Assembly: GCA_031213475.1 (NCBI GenBank)
Contig: JARUPZ010000035.1
Location: 5,012,953-5,076,952 of the forward strand
Direction of reading: 5' to 3'
DNA: 64,000 nucleotides
From: Nereocystis luetkeana
Taxonomy: Eukaryota > Sar > Phaeophyceae > Laminariales > Laminariaceae
The translations under genes were made by a program, and so were the position numbers. This document shows positions 31,201 to 41,205 of the stretch, one piece after another. Numbering within the stretch: position 1 is the first letter of the stretch; each line of letters starts with the position of its first letter. The notes under the pieces are model-generated. The model saw nothing but the letters and a program-made list of their open reading frames with translations, was not told the DNA's origin and did no database searches.

Positions 31201-34200
31201 ACAGACAAGCCGATAACTGTTGGATGTTTCCTGTCACCGACCTGTACATGTTCGTTTCAGCGAGATGCACTGCTGTCGGTCAATTGCGAAACGCCTCCAT
31301 CTGTTTGCTTTGAGAGGCTTTTATTGCTGCTGCCGTATTGACCTGCTATTGCGCAACATAGTACTTGGACGTTACAGCAAGCAGTATCCATAACAGCAGT
31401 ACTGTCGTATTGTGTTAATGATATCACCAATGGTTGGAAGCTTCAGCAAGCGGCATCTTTAACAGCAGCGCCGTCGTCTCGTATCAGTGTCCAATGACAC
31501 CATCACCTGAAAGTTCCAGCAAGCAGTATCCGTTAGCAGCAGTGCCGCCGTCTTGTCTCTGCGTTCAAAGACAATGAACATTTGAAAGCTGCAGCAAGCA
31601 CTATCCACAACAGCAGTGCTGGGCTGATGACATCGCCAGTACTTGGAAGCTACTGTAGTGCAAGCAGCATCCATAGCAGCACCGCCGTCGTCTTGTTTCT
31701 GTATTCAATGACATCAATGCCCAATGCAGACCTACGTCACCCTTCAAACCTCGAACTTGCGGGCAGGAGTCAATTCTTTGTACCACCTTAGCCGGGAATA
31801 AGCGCCGTCTGATGTTCATATGATGTTGCTATCAGAACCCAAATGACAATTACTATCTGTATACTTAGTACGCATGTATTCCCGGTAGAGGCTAGAGGCT
31901 GGAGTGACAGTATTGCGAGACAAGGTGTGTCCTACAGTAGACGAGTTCAGGCGAGCAAAGAATGTTCTATCAATAGTTTGGATGGGTGTCGTTCAAAAGT
32001 CGACCCAAACTTTCCTAATCGCCCCTTTCTTACCACTCTGGCCATAAACCTAGGCACCGTTTCATGTTGAAACCAGACTCCAAACGGGTACTATATTTTC
32101 GGCCAGTTTATTGGTAGATGTTGGTCGCGTATCATGCCACCGTACAGCAAGCAGTGTCCATACCCGTAACACGCTTTGATCGTAGCGCCAAGTATGATAC
32201 ATGTATGTACACAGAGCTTGCAAATATGCGTTTAGACGAAATTCCCGATCTAAACAGCTTCAAGAATTACGTCAGTGGATACACGAAGGAATTTTTTCCC
32301 AACACCTCACCAGTGATAGGTGCCCATTTGCAAGCTCCAAACAGGGGGGGATGTATCAAGACCAACTAAAATACAGATCTGAAAACACTCGGTTTTCGTG
32401 ATTTCGTCCAGGAAATCCACCGCGCTGGTTTGTTTTATGTTTTTGATCTTGAGAAGGAGTGTAGGTTGCTTAAGTAGTTGTCGAGCACCCTTGGTGAGGT
32501 GTGTTCGCCGTTTTCTTTTTACAAACTGCAGCCAGTGCCTGCCGTGCAATCGTCTTGTCTCTTGTGTTGTCTCGCGCAACATCAGGAGATCCGCTATCGG
32601 GACCCTCAGCTGTGGACGCCGTGATGGCAGGGTGTGTCTACCTTAACCCCGTGTACGCGACTCCGATGAAGAAGATTTACAACTCGCAGCATCCATACCT
32701 CGCCGAAAGCGTAGGGGAGCCGTACGTGTGCTCCTTTGAGCAAAAGGTAAGCACTGCACTGCACTGCGCCAATTTATAAAGGGGGGCTGAAAAAATGTAC
32801 CAGGTATAGAAACTGCTTGTTTAGACGGTATCGCGGTATCATATCCTAGAAGCCATGTTGTGTCATTTTCTCCTCCGGACGACAAACAGCGCCAAGTTGC
32901 GGTGGATTACGTATGTACGTAAGGAGCGCATTGGCCATTGTGAGACTCCCACGTATAGCGGCCTAACCATTGGCGAATGATTGCGGTACATGGTGCAAGT
33001 ATCATGCCAGCATGCTGTGCGCGCGTCGTGCTGACTCCTTAAATGTATTACATACAGCAGATCGAACACATCCTGCTGTGCTCACAGTGGTATGCACGCG
33101 GTAGTACAATCGAACAAAGCGACTGCGGTTGGCGTGTTGAATCTTTGGCAGAGAGCCACACTCAACAGACGCCACCTGCCGTAGTTTGCCAGACCCTGCG
33201 CGGTTTGGACCCTTCCACGCGTCGGACAAATCAAATTACTCTACAGATCACACATATCACACAGATCATTTTCGTGGATCCTACATCCATCCCAACCCTC
33301 TGATCTGTAGGTACGATCTGCTGTACGTAAGTGAGGCAGATCGTCAGATCATGATCTGCCCGATCTGTCCGACGTGTCGACCCTTTCCGGCGGATGGCGT
33401 CATTGCAAGAGCCAGACGTACGCAGACAGCCTCAACTATTGCTCGATAGTGGTGGTGGAGGAACGCGTGGTATGCAACACGGAATAGGTTGTAATAATAG
33501 AAGTATCCCCCAGAAAACTCCGGGCACGACACCCCTTTCTCTCTGTTTGATATTCGTAGGAGTTGAAAGCATGGATGACAGGAAACCGAGGTCTCTCTAT
33601 GTATATACAACGGTACCAAGCAAGTGCTGTCAAGCCAATGCAAGCGATGTATGTAAGCCTCTATCTTTGGTTTTGGTTCAACGGTAGATATCTTGGTACA
33701 CAACAACGTTCGGCGTGGGAAGGAGTGTCTGGCAAGGTATTACACATCGGACAGATCAGATAGATTATGTACAGATCATTCCCACTTGATGATCTGTAGA
33801 TGTTCCAAGCTAGATATATCTATTCCCGATCTTGTGTGTATGATCCAGCTCGTGTTGCCGGTAAAATCTGCAGGATCTATCTACTGTAGCACATGTTTCC
33901 TGGGTTGCACCTGTGATACTATGCAGATCCTGCACAACCTCTCACAACGGTAGGTGAGGAACTAGATGGTCTCCTAGATAGATCAGATATATCATGATCT
34001 GCCCGAGGCGTGGAAGGTTTCACACATAGACCTTGGTCTTGAGGGGTACATAGACCTCATCCATAAAATATGATCAGCACGATCTACAATGATCTGCACC
34101 ATAGAAATCATGTTTGCCGGGTGGGATCTGCAGGACACGGCTCTTGTATACATGTTGCTGAGTGGGATTATGTATGTTCGATACGGCTCTTGTATGACAT

Positions 34201-35136
34201 TCACAGCGGCAGATATACTATAGATCTACGTCAATTGTCTAGATGGTCTGTTATAGATGGAGTGATGGAGTAGATGATTTCAATTGTGATATGTCCCATG
34301 TGTGAGAATATTTTATTTTGCACCCGACGAGTTTTCTTAGCAGTAAGTACGAGTACCTGCACATACGGCATGCCCCGCTCTGGCTCCGCGCTGCTGGCGG
34401 ATGGGGCATGTGCTGGCCATCGTTCTTTCGGCCTCGACCTTCTCACCGTGCATGGGATTATGCCGAGCGCAGCCATGACGGTGCTGCTGTTGTAGGGGTA
34501 GGGCTACAGTAGGGCCGGTTACTCTCATATAGTGCCGGTTCAGCAGTGCCGGCTGCCCACTACGAATAGTGCCTGTGCAATCGCTTGGCACTGGGCACAA
34601 ATGGGATTCACCAGTGTAGCAAGAGTGCGGAATAGAGCTGGTTGCCGCTGTAGTGCCGGCATTGTTGGCTGGCGCATACAGCACCTTCACTATAGAGGGA
34701 CCGGCACTATTCGTACCGGGGTTGGGTTGGATCTATGCCCGTGCCTTCATCCCACTAGAAGTGCTTCCTAGCCCGCCCAACCCTGAAACAGTGAACAGTC
34801 CGACCCCCGGAAGATCTACGTACCCTGCGGCGATATTAATTGGACTCCTGAGCTCGGGACTCGTGAGACTCCATGACTCGTGGCTCACTCTGATGTTGCT
34901 CTCCGTATTGCTGTATGCCACCACTAGCAATAGCATCCCATCTGCCAACAACGCTGTTTGTTTTCAACCGCCGTACTGTGTTTCTCGTTGCGCAGGACGC
35001 CGATGCTGCACTAGACTGCGCCCGGAAAGCGATGGAGCAAAACCTACCGCCGATGGTACCACAAGAGCTCACTCATGATGCTCACCTCGAGCGAGTCAGG
35101 GAAATTTTTGAGCCCATGATGATGTCTTTGGGATGA
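19250..35136 (+). CDS. GT18 (MGAT5-like) type II membrane glycosyltransferase (7 exons)
   Basis: Probably a Golgi N-acetylglucosaminyltransferase-type enzyme; MGAT5, the type member of GT18, adds beta-1,6-GlcNAc to N-glycan mannose. Exons: 19250-19828, 24309-24408, 25479-25653, 28168-28368, 29485-29570, 32586-32746, 34996-35136; all GT-AG and in phase, 480 residues. A basic cytosolic tip (MGRRPRATGAKPY) is followed by one hydrophobic anchor (about 18-37) and a polar stem to about 149. The catalytic region then shows RRVLIFTMDSL, GGPAGEIKIRESL, AYVLDPWTW, MFILDFFG, TAFPVPSSQSRTFLGY, QGVIWGKTP, NIVYHGMLSSEKW, KFMIGLGDPLSGPSAVDA, CVYLNP, KKIYNSQHPYLAE and a final HLERVREIF, in the order seen in GT18. 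ATG 19250 was chosen because it puts a positive tip before the anchor; the next in-frame ATG (19301) would remove it. Acceptor and donor substrate are not readable from sequence. Confidence 0.8.
20140..20560 (+). repeat. Dispersed repeat D2, forward copy
   Basis: Contains CACCTGTGTTGCACTGCCCA, AAAAGTCCCGACAA, CATCGAGCCAGAA and a (TTG)n tract, then GTGTGCCAAAGCG. The same blocks occur in reverse at 22775-23130. Its 3' part (20355-20490) also recurs at 58134. Confidence 0.55.
20646..21045 (+). repeat. Dispersed repeat family D1, copy 1
   Basis: About 400 bp, starting ATGTGATGGTATCACGTACC and ending near CTATGAGGCACCTTGACA. Directly repeated at 21961. It contains two TATTAATA motifs (20814, 20836). 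Inside glycosyltransferase intron 1. No coding capacity. Confidence 0.65.
21560..21744. repeat. Tandem duplication, about 83 bp x 2
   Basis: Two copies of a unit from ACTAGCTCCTTGCCAA to CGTCCCATTTTTGGCCA, inside a pyrimidine-rich stretch (21200-21800) of glycosyltransferase intron 1. Confidence 0.7.
21961..22590 (+). repeat. Dispersed repeat family D1, copy 2 with internal extra sequence
   Basis: Same direction and ends as the 20646 copy. It carries about 240 bp more between the shared GCAACAAGAA and ACCAAGAA blocks (about 22265-22515), and a TACCAGGTA (22054) that copy 1 lacks. The two copies show several small length differences at TA dinucleotides. Confidence 0.65.
22775..23130 (-). repeat. 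Dispersed repeat D2, reversed copy
   Basis: Reverse-complement match to 20140-20560, about 2 kb away in the same intron, so intronic RNA could pair with itself. It has a TATTAATA (22977) where the forward copy has none. Confidence 0.55.
23299..23743 (+). pseudogene. Coding-like fragment with acidic Ser/Glu stretch, family unknown
   Basis: Lies inside intron 1 of the glycosyltransferase. It opens MSQEASDPVAASQKLN, then shows an acidic, Ser-rich run (DSDADSSSEDS-type and SGESEEEHSND) and a basic Ala/Gly/Lys linker. GC content is clearly higher than in its surroundings. The reading is not continuous and no domain is recognisable, so it is best seen as a relic of a gene or mobile element of unknown type. 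Confidence 0.25.
24812..25016. repeat. (GGT)n-type microsatellite
   Basis: About 200 bp of GGT/GAT/GGC/GTT triplets in the second glycosyltransferase intron. The poly-Gly/Val and poly-His/Pro frames across it are artefacts. Confidence 0.9.
25250..25440. repeat. Tandem repeat, about 50-60 bp x 3-4
   Basis: TATTGCTGTGCCTACT.TACC.GCAGTACGTTTTGAGG units, ending about 40 bp before the exon at 25479. Confidence 0.65.
25800..26060. repeat. Degenerate tandem repeat
   Basis: Five or so units of about 45 bp with GTAGGATCGATGTTGCCAA and CAGTAGGGCACAAAGGTG, in the third glycosyltransferase intron. Confidence 0.6.
27405..27665. repeat. GATC-dense dispersed repeat with TA microsatellite
   Basis: CAGATCAATCAGACAGATCC-type repeats, a (TA)n tract near 27547-27568, then TAGACGATCTGTCCAAGGTG. 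Lies in a glycosyltransferase intron. Confidence 0.5.
31365..31715. repeat. Degenerate tandem repeat, about 70 bp x 5
   Basis: Units of GCAAGCAGTATCCATAACAG, CAGTACTGTCGT and ATGACATCACCA. In the glycosyltransferase intron before the exon at 32586. Confidence 0.65.
33225..34265. repeat. GATC-dense dispersed repeats, two blocks
   Basis: Blocks at 33225-33375 and 33735-34265, with CAGATCATGATCTGCCCGA, GCCGGGTGGGATCTGCAGGA and CACGGCTCTTGTATACATG. Lies in the last glycosyltransferase intron; the stretch between the blocks shows nothing recognisable. Confidence 0.5.
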
Positions 35137-37804
35137 GTCATCAGACTTTTGTATTTGCCGCTGCTGTGGTTTTTGATTGTCTGTCTGTCACGTTAGTCTA
35201 TGTGCGTTAGTGGTGCTTTCGCGCGGGTCGTTCAGAACTTTACGCGCTTTTCGTTTGCATGTTTGCTCCGCTCGTTTTGGGCAAAATGGTGTTCGTTTTT
35301 CGTGTGTCTGTATTTTTCTACATGCCTCGTATGACGTCTGCGAGTGTGCATGGTTGGCGCTATGAGTCTCGAGTTGGTGCGTTGGTGTATAGAGTACTGC
35401 ATACTCTCATGTGAATTTTTCATCGAGTCATTAGCGACACGTGTATATATATCATGTGGCCATAGTTAACAGTATTTTTACGATTAGAAGCGGAAAATGT
35501 ATACCGTGGTACGTACTTGGTTTCATCGGCCGTCGACTGCTGCTGCAGCGTTGACCCCCTTTTAAAAGTGCCCGCCACGTTTCGGGGACAAATCAGTAGA
35601 ATATTTATCAATGGTGTCATCATGTTCGTAGCAGTAAAACTACCTGTAGCTCTACTGTAGTGATATACCAAAGCTGTGGCAGTAAAGCTCGAGGTAGTTT
35701 AAATTGCGCGTTTGAAATGCCTCGCCCCCTCTCTGATGAACTCCGCTTTCGCGTACCATCTCTAGAGCTTGTTGTTTCCCTGTTCTTTGGTAAAGGAGTT
35801 GGGCAGGCTGTTTCACGCTAGGAGCAAGTCTCCCCTCCAACTCCTACCCTCATCGGGCACGAAGCAATACTCCTACGAACTTCGTGCGTGTACGATCTTT
35901 GAAGGGCGCGGGTCCGCCCTCGGCAGCTAACGACATCATCGCGCCCACCGCCCGCGAAGGAACGATCTGTTTGCTTGTGCTTCTCCAACTAGCTCCAACC
36001 GTCGTGGCTTATCGATCCGACAGCCCTATGCGAATTTGGTGTTGATGATGGTGGTGGTGGTGGTGGTGATGGCAAGACGTTCGCCCCTCTTGGTGTGCGT
36101 GCCGCCGCAGCCTTGTTCGGGTGCAGAACCCTCCTTTCGAGCGTTGCTGCGTTTTGCATGGGGGTTGATGGTGGTGTGGCTGCTGTGTGTTCGTGCTCTC
36201 CGTTTGACTTACGTCGGCTACCTTATCATGTACTGGTTCATTTGGTCACACCGTTCACGGTTTTTGTTCCAGTGTTTGGATCGTGCGGACACATTTGTTT
36301 CGATTTTTTCCGCGACGGAGAGTCCACACTAGTAAACTGGGGAACACGCTTTTTGAAAACCTTTTTCGACACATTTTGAGCGATCCCTCTCTCCATGTAA
36401 TCCCTTTACCAACCCTCGCGGTGGTTTTCTTCGCCGTCCCCCTCTCACTGCACCCGGGCAACTACACACCCCCAAACGACAACATCGATAACTTCGCGTT
36501 TGCTCTACCTCCAGCTCCTGGCATGCGCTATGGCCTTCAAACCGAATCCCATCTCCTCGTCGTCTGTGCCTGTGGCCATCTCTCCCCGTCTTCTATTTTC
36601 ACAACTTGCAAGTCCCATGCGTAGACATGGCTTGTGTCGGCATGGACGGAACCTGTCAGGAGATATCGAGAAACCTCACGGTTGTGCGTAGATATCCCAT
36701 GTAGCTTCCGAAAAGGGAACGGGAGTGTAGCGCATCCTAACCGTCTTGCAAAAATCCCTGCTCTCGTGTCTGGTATCCTGTGACGAGTCGGATGCTGCTA
36801 TGCAGCTGTTTCTCGTTGCATTGGTCTGAACTGAACGCCGACGTGTTCGGTCACCTTGCTGGTCCTTCAGAATTTACTTTTGTGGCGGTCGCCGAGCGAG
36901 GTGAAGATGGTATATCAGACCGGATATGTCGTCGACGCAACGGAAAACAGCAAACGACGAAACAGCAAGGAGTGGAAGGAAAAGTCCCCGAGCCTGAGGC
37001 AAGATGGATACGCAACGAGGCGCAACATACACACGCCAGCAACCCAGCCACACTGACCGAGAGAAAAACGAAAACCGAACCAACGCAAAATGTCAGGGCG
37101 CCCCCGTTACGACACAACGCCGAACGTAAATACGCAGAGGTACTACAGTATATTGTAGGCGAACAGAGGAAGGTGCCCGCGTTAGTATTATTAATAGTGA
37201 CATCACCTGCCAGACTTGTAAGCATGTCCTTGGTTGGTGCGTATTATAGGGTTGCGATTGTCGAAGAGGTTATATTTCGTTGTCACGCTAAAAAAACGTG
37301 TCCTTGGTTGTTGGGATCGTGATGCCGGTGTTCCTTTCTGATTTTTTTGTTATGTTGGTTTTACTGACATCTTCATAGTAGAATGGATATTGATTCAACT
37401 CGACTGGAAATAGTAGGAGAGAGCGAAGAGAGATGTGGGAGGGAAGGAACGGTCGGAAACAACGAGGCAGGGAGGATCGACCGCTCGAAAGGAGCCGAGA
37501 GAGGTCAAGTGCACGCATGACGTGGAGGTGCGAGTGACCAGTGGTTCGCGGTAGATTGACACATTTGTCCGTGATCACAGACGGCCTCGATTGCGTTGCG
37601 ACTCCCAAGATGCTCGTCTTCGGGTTGACTTGAAAAGCATACCGGGATGCAGTGCTGTAGTACACAAACAACCGTTCGTCAGAGTGTGCGTTCGACGAGG
37701 GGGGAGGGAAACAGCACATCCCACAGGCGGCGGCGAGGGTAGGATGATGAACAATGGCCAACGGCTAAGTGGTGGTGTCGGGGGGTGTTGGTCAGGCTTC
37801 GTTT

Positions 37805-38045
37805 GAGGGGGCGGGTGTACTACTCATCATGTACGACCGTAGTCGTATGACCATACACCGTCGCATCCATACAATGCCGGGACGGAGCACGTCGGGTTTT
37901 CACCGACCAGGCAGATATTGCTCGGCGAGTCGCATCAAGGGTGAGCTGCATCCTACTAAGAACCGCTTTAGAGGCGGATTTTCTTGCATATGGATGACAG
38001 CATCAATGAATTGATTTATTTTGTGGCTTGGCCACTTCGAGGGGT
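37805..38045 (+). repeat. Dispersed repeat D4, forward copy
   Basis: CGTAGTCGTATGACCATACA, AATGCCGGGACGGAGCACGT, GCGAGTCGCATCAAGGGTG and GATGACAGCATCAAT recur in reverse at 51665-51945. The pair flanks most of the amine oxidase gene. Confidence 0.6.
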
Positions 38046-38870
38046 TGTATGTTAGGAGCTTCCGAGTGCAAGCGGGCACTTGCACACACACATTTTTCGA
38101 TTATCGACGGAGGCCAAGCACTCGACCACTCAAAAGGTTGTGTTGCGTGTTCGACGACGGCACCCGGCTCTCGACTACCACTACCGATCGAATCGCTGCT
38201 ATTAATAGGTACGGTCACGACAGAAACAACGAAGCGTTTGCGCGCCGTTCGTGAAACGGCAGACAGAGAGCAGAGACCTCAGCCTGCGATAAAGGCAGCT
38301 GTTGTTTTTTTGGCGAGAACATTTCTGACTGACGGCCGAGGGAGCTACCAGGTGCTCGATGTCTTTGGAATACCATTCATGTTTCACAATAATCCTATTA
38401 ATATAATTTAATAGGACATGGGATAGTTCATATTTTTTGGTTGTTGTTGACTGGTTTTTGGTGAGCTAGATAGAGAGCTACTCAAAGTGAGTATCACAAT
38501 CCGGCTACTACCCTTAACCCCTGCAGTAGCTATTAATAGTACGTTTACATTGTACTGGTTTTCGTGTACATATTGAGGTTGGACGGTCATACGAGGAGTA
38601 CCTGATACTCACACCATTCCCCACTTCTCTGGGGTTTTCCGCACTCTAGTGGTGGAAACTCAAAATGCCATGTTGTGTCCGTCCGTCCGATGAGGTGAAT
38701 TGGACTACACCTCGCCGCTGACGGGCCCGAGTGCCCTTGCAATCGGCAGGCGCGGCCTCGTCGCATCATCGAGACCTCGCCGCCAATCGGCTCGAGTGTC
38801 AATATACCATATCGAGGAAAAGCGACTCACAGGGAACAGCGCGGTCTCTTCACCTCGCCCAGTCTATATT

Positions 38871-39079
38871 TTAGGGCTGCAGTCCCGTTTTGGGGGCAAA
38901 CTACATACCTGGTAGGCCTTGAGTGGTTTGACCCCCAAACGGGGCTGCAGTTCTAAAGGCCATGCTTTTGTTAACCCTGTTAGAACTCCAGTCCCGTTTT
39001 GGGGACAAAACCATTCAAATCCCAAGTAAATTGCCCCCAATTGTCCCGAAAATGAGACTGCAGTCCTCAAAGGGCTAAG
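38871..39079. repeat. Foldback repeat F2, two adjacent copies
   Basis: Two copies lie in a row (about 38871-38960 and 38971-39079). Each has a CTGCAGTCCCGTTTTGGGG-type left arm and a complementary right arm with CCCCAA and CTGCAGT. The first carries a TACCTGGTA in its loop (38906). Confidence 0.65.
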
Positions 39080-41205
39080 AACATCAATTGAGACCACCAA
39101 ACAGAGCATCCATGGGGTTTCCGCTTATCCACTGTTGTATTAGGGCTTCAAAGGGAAGGCGCGTCGATAGTACGTGGCGATGACACTATCGGTCATATAT
39201 GGTACGCGACAGGCCGGGCTGGTGGATTTAGAGAACCTACCCGAGCTACGTGCATGGAGAGCGCGGACATGATCCTACAGTAGTCGAACCGCCGCGCGCT
39301 CCCACTATTAATACCTGGTAGGTGGCTAGTATCTAACCCTGACATATTTTTTTTAGTCGCTACACTGCCATAAAGTCCCACAAGGAGAAAGGATTGAAAG
39401 GCAATGCACCTCGACATGGATGGTGCCAAACCCCTACGATGGCGTTGCCATTGAACTCGCAGGGAGCTAGAGGGTAGACCCATTTCCAAATACTAGGTGA
39501 CGCCCTCGTTCCGACCACGACACATATAAACTACTGCCTTCACACTCAACGAAAACCTCGCCAAAGAGCGCACACGCACAGTGGCTTTTGTAAACATTTC
39601 CTTGTTGCGAAAATTGACTACTTAATTGAATATCTACGACGCCCGCGATTTTTTCCACTACCGCCGTGGAACCTGGGCCCCGCATACTATTATAGGGATC
39701 GCTCTAATACCCGATTTCCCCTCTTTTCCGTGAATCACGGTGGAACGGTGGCAGCTTGCAAGATTAGCCCCCTCTAACAACACAAACTAACGTGGCAGCT
39801 TGCGAGATAAGCCCCTTCGAAAATCGCAAAGCATTCTTCACCGGGAAATGTGCTGAGCGTATCGCAGCAATACTCTAGGAAACGCCCTCTCTGCCAAAGA
39901 CGCCTTCCAAGCCTTACAGATACCTCGGTAAGAACGGGGACGCGACCTACTGTGTAAACACATCTATATAGTTACATGTATTCTTATACGTTCGAGGCAA
40001 GAAACGAACATATATCACCATGTACCTGGAATGTTACATCAGGCTGCCTCTTCTTTGTCTCATAGGCGTATCGCCACACACAACGAACGCGGTCAATAGT
40101 TAAGAGCCGTTGGGAACGCGCGTACGGAGAAGTTGCACTCCCCACCGCTTTCCACGCCTCTCTTCCCCCATAAAACAGAAATCCCCACTGCCAAGATACG
40201 ACGAACGTTGCCACTCCAAACGGAAAGAAATTCTCTCGCCCTACGGTCACATCCACTTCCAAGAGACGTAGGTGGAATTAAATACAGGTGAAGCTCTTGC
40301 CCCGAGAAAAAAGTACTACAAATACGAGAGGACCGCCCAATTCAACGATCTCCGTAACCGACCAAAACATGATACAACTATCGAAGCCTCCGATAGATCG
40401 ACGGATGAAGTACCGACACGCCTTCGGAAAAGGTAGTCATACTACCTCCGCGTCACTGACATAAAATCACGAGATAAAACAATGCTAACCTCAACGCTAT
40501 TGAGAAAAAACAAACGAGGTCTGCCCCACTGGCATATCGTCATCAAAGTCAGGCCTCACGACAGGGTATGACGTTGGTAAGTGAGTCTGAAATTTGCAAG
40601 ACAAGGATAGCGGGTGGAAAGCTATACGCGAAGACAAACCTCACCCATTCCGGACGCGATACCCGCCCGGCCTCGTTTTTCAATCCCTCCCCCCGCCCAG
40701 ACCCCGACGGGAACCTTACTGGTACAGTTGAACTATAATAAAACCATAATACCGTAGTATTGAGGGCTGATTACCACTTCTACAGTAGTTGACACGATGG
40801 GTGACGTTTCCTGCGTACGAAACGAACAAAACCAACCCCAACCCAAATAGGTATGATGATTATGGACACACTTCTTTGTCTCGTACGCAGTGCTTGCCAA
40901 CCATGCGTACCTATAGCATCCGCTACGAAGCAATCTCTACTGCTAGAACAGCAGCCTCAACCCTAACCAATGTCGATGTTGCACCGCTCACAAGTCCAGC
41001 TGCTCGTTCTAGCTCAGCCGCTCGAGCAGAGCGGGTACCTCAGACAATTTTTCGTTCGTGGTGATCCCAGAGATCGTGCAAAAATATCAAGACCGGCCTT
41101 TTCCTGCCGATCTTTGGGCAAGATCGAGATTGGCCTTTTCTTCTGCCGATAGTTTCAAAGGATCGATCGCCATCGATTTCGGGGACGACCTTCATCATTG
41201 TTGTT

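Larger units (their letters stand above)
35137..41205. other. Convergent intergenic region
   Basis: Lies between the stop codons of the glycosyltransferase and the amine oxidase. It contains repeat D4 (37805-38045), two foldback F2 copies (38871-39079) and several TATTAATA motifs (37189, 38200, 38396, 38531, 39306). 35700-36010 looks weakly coding on the minus strand and 36792-37322 is open on the plus strand, but neither resembles a known family. 39500-40720 shows nothing recognisable. Confidence 0.45.

Noticed and set aside
35700-36010. Weakly coding-looking minus-strand stretch
   Set aside because: Some protein-like runs, but not continuous and not matching any family I know; left unannotated.
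36792-37322. Plus-strand open frame of about 177 codons
   Set aside because: No recognisable domain, mixed composition, no clear splice or polyA context, and the middle is simple Gln/Lys/Arg-rich sequence; likely chance.
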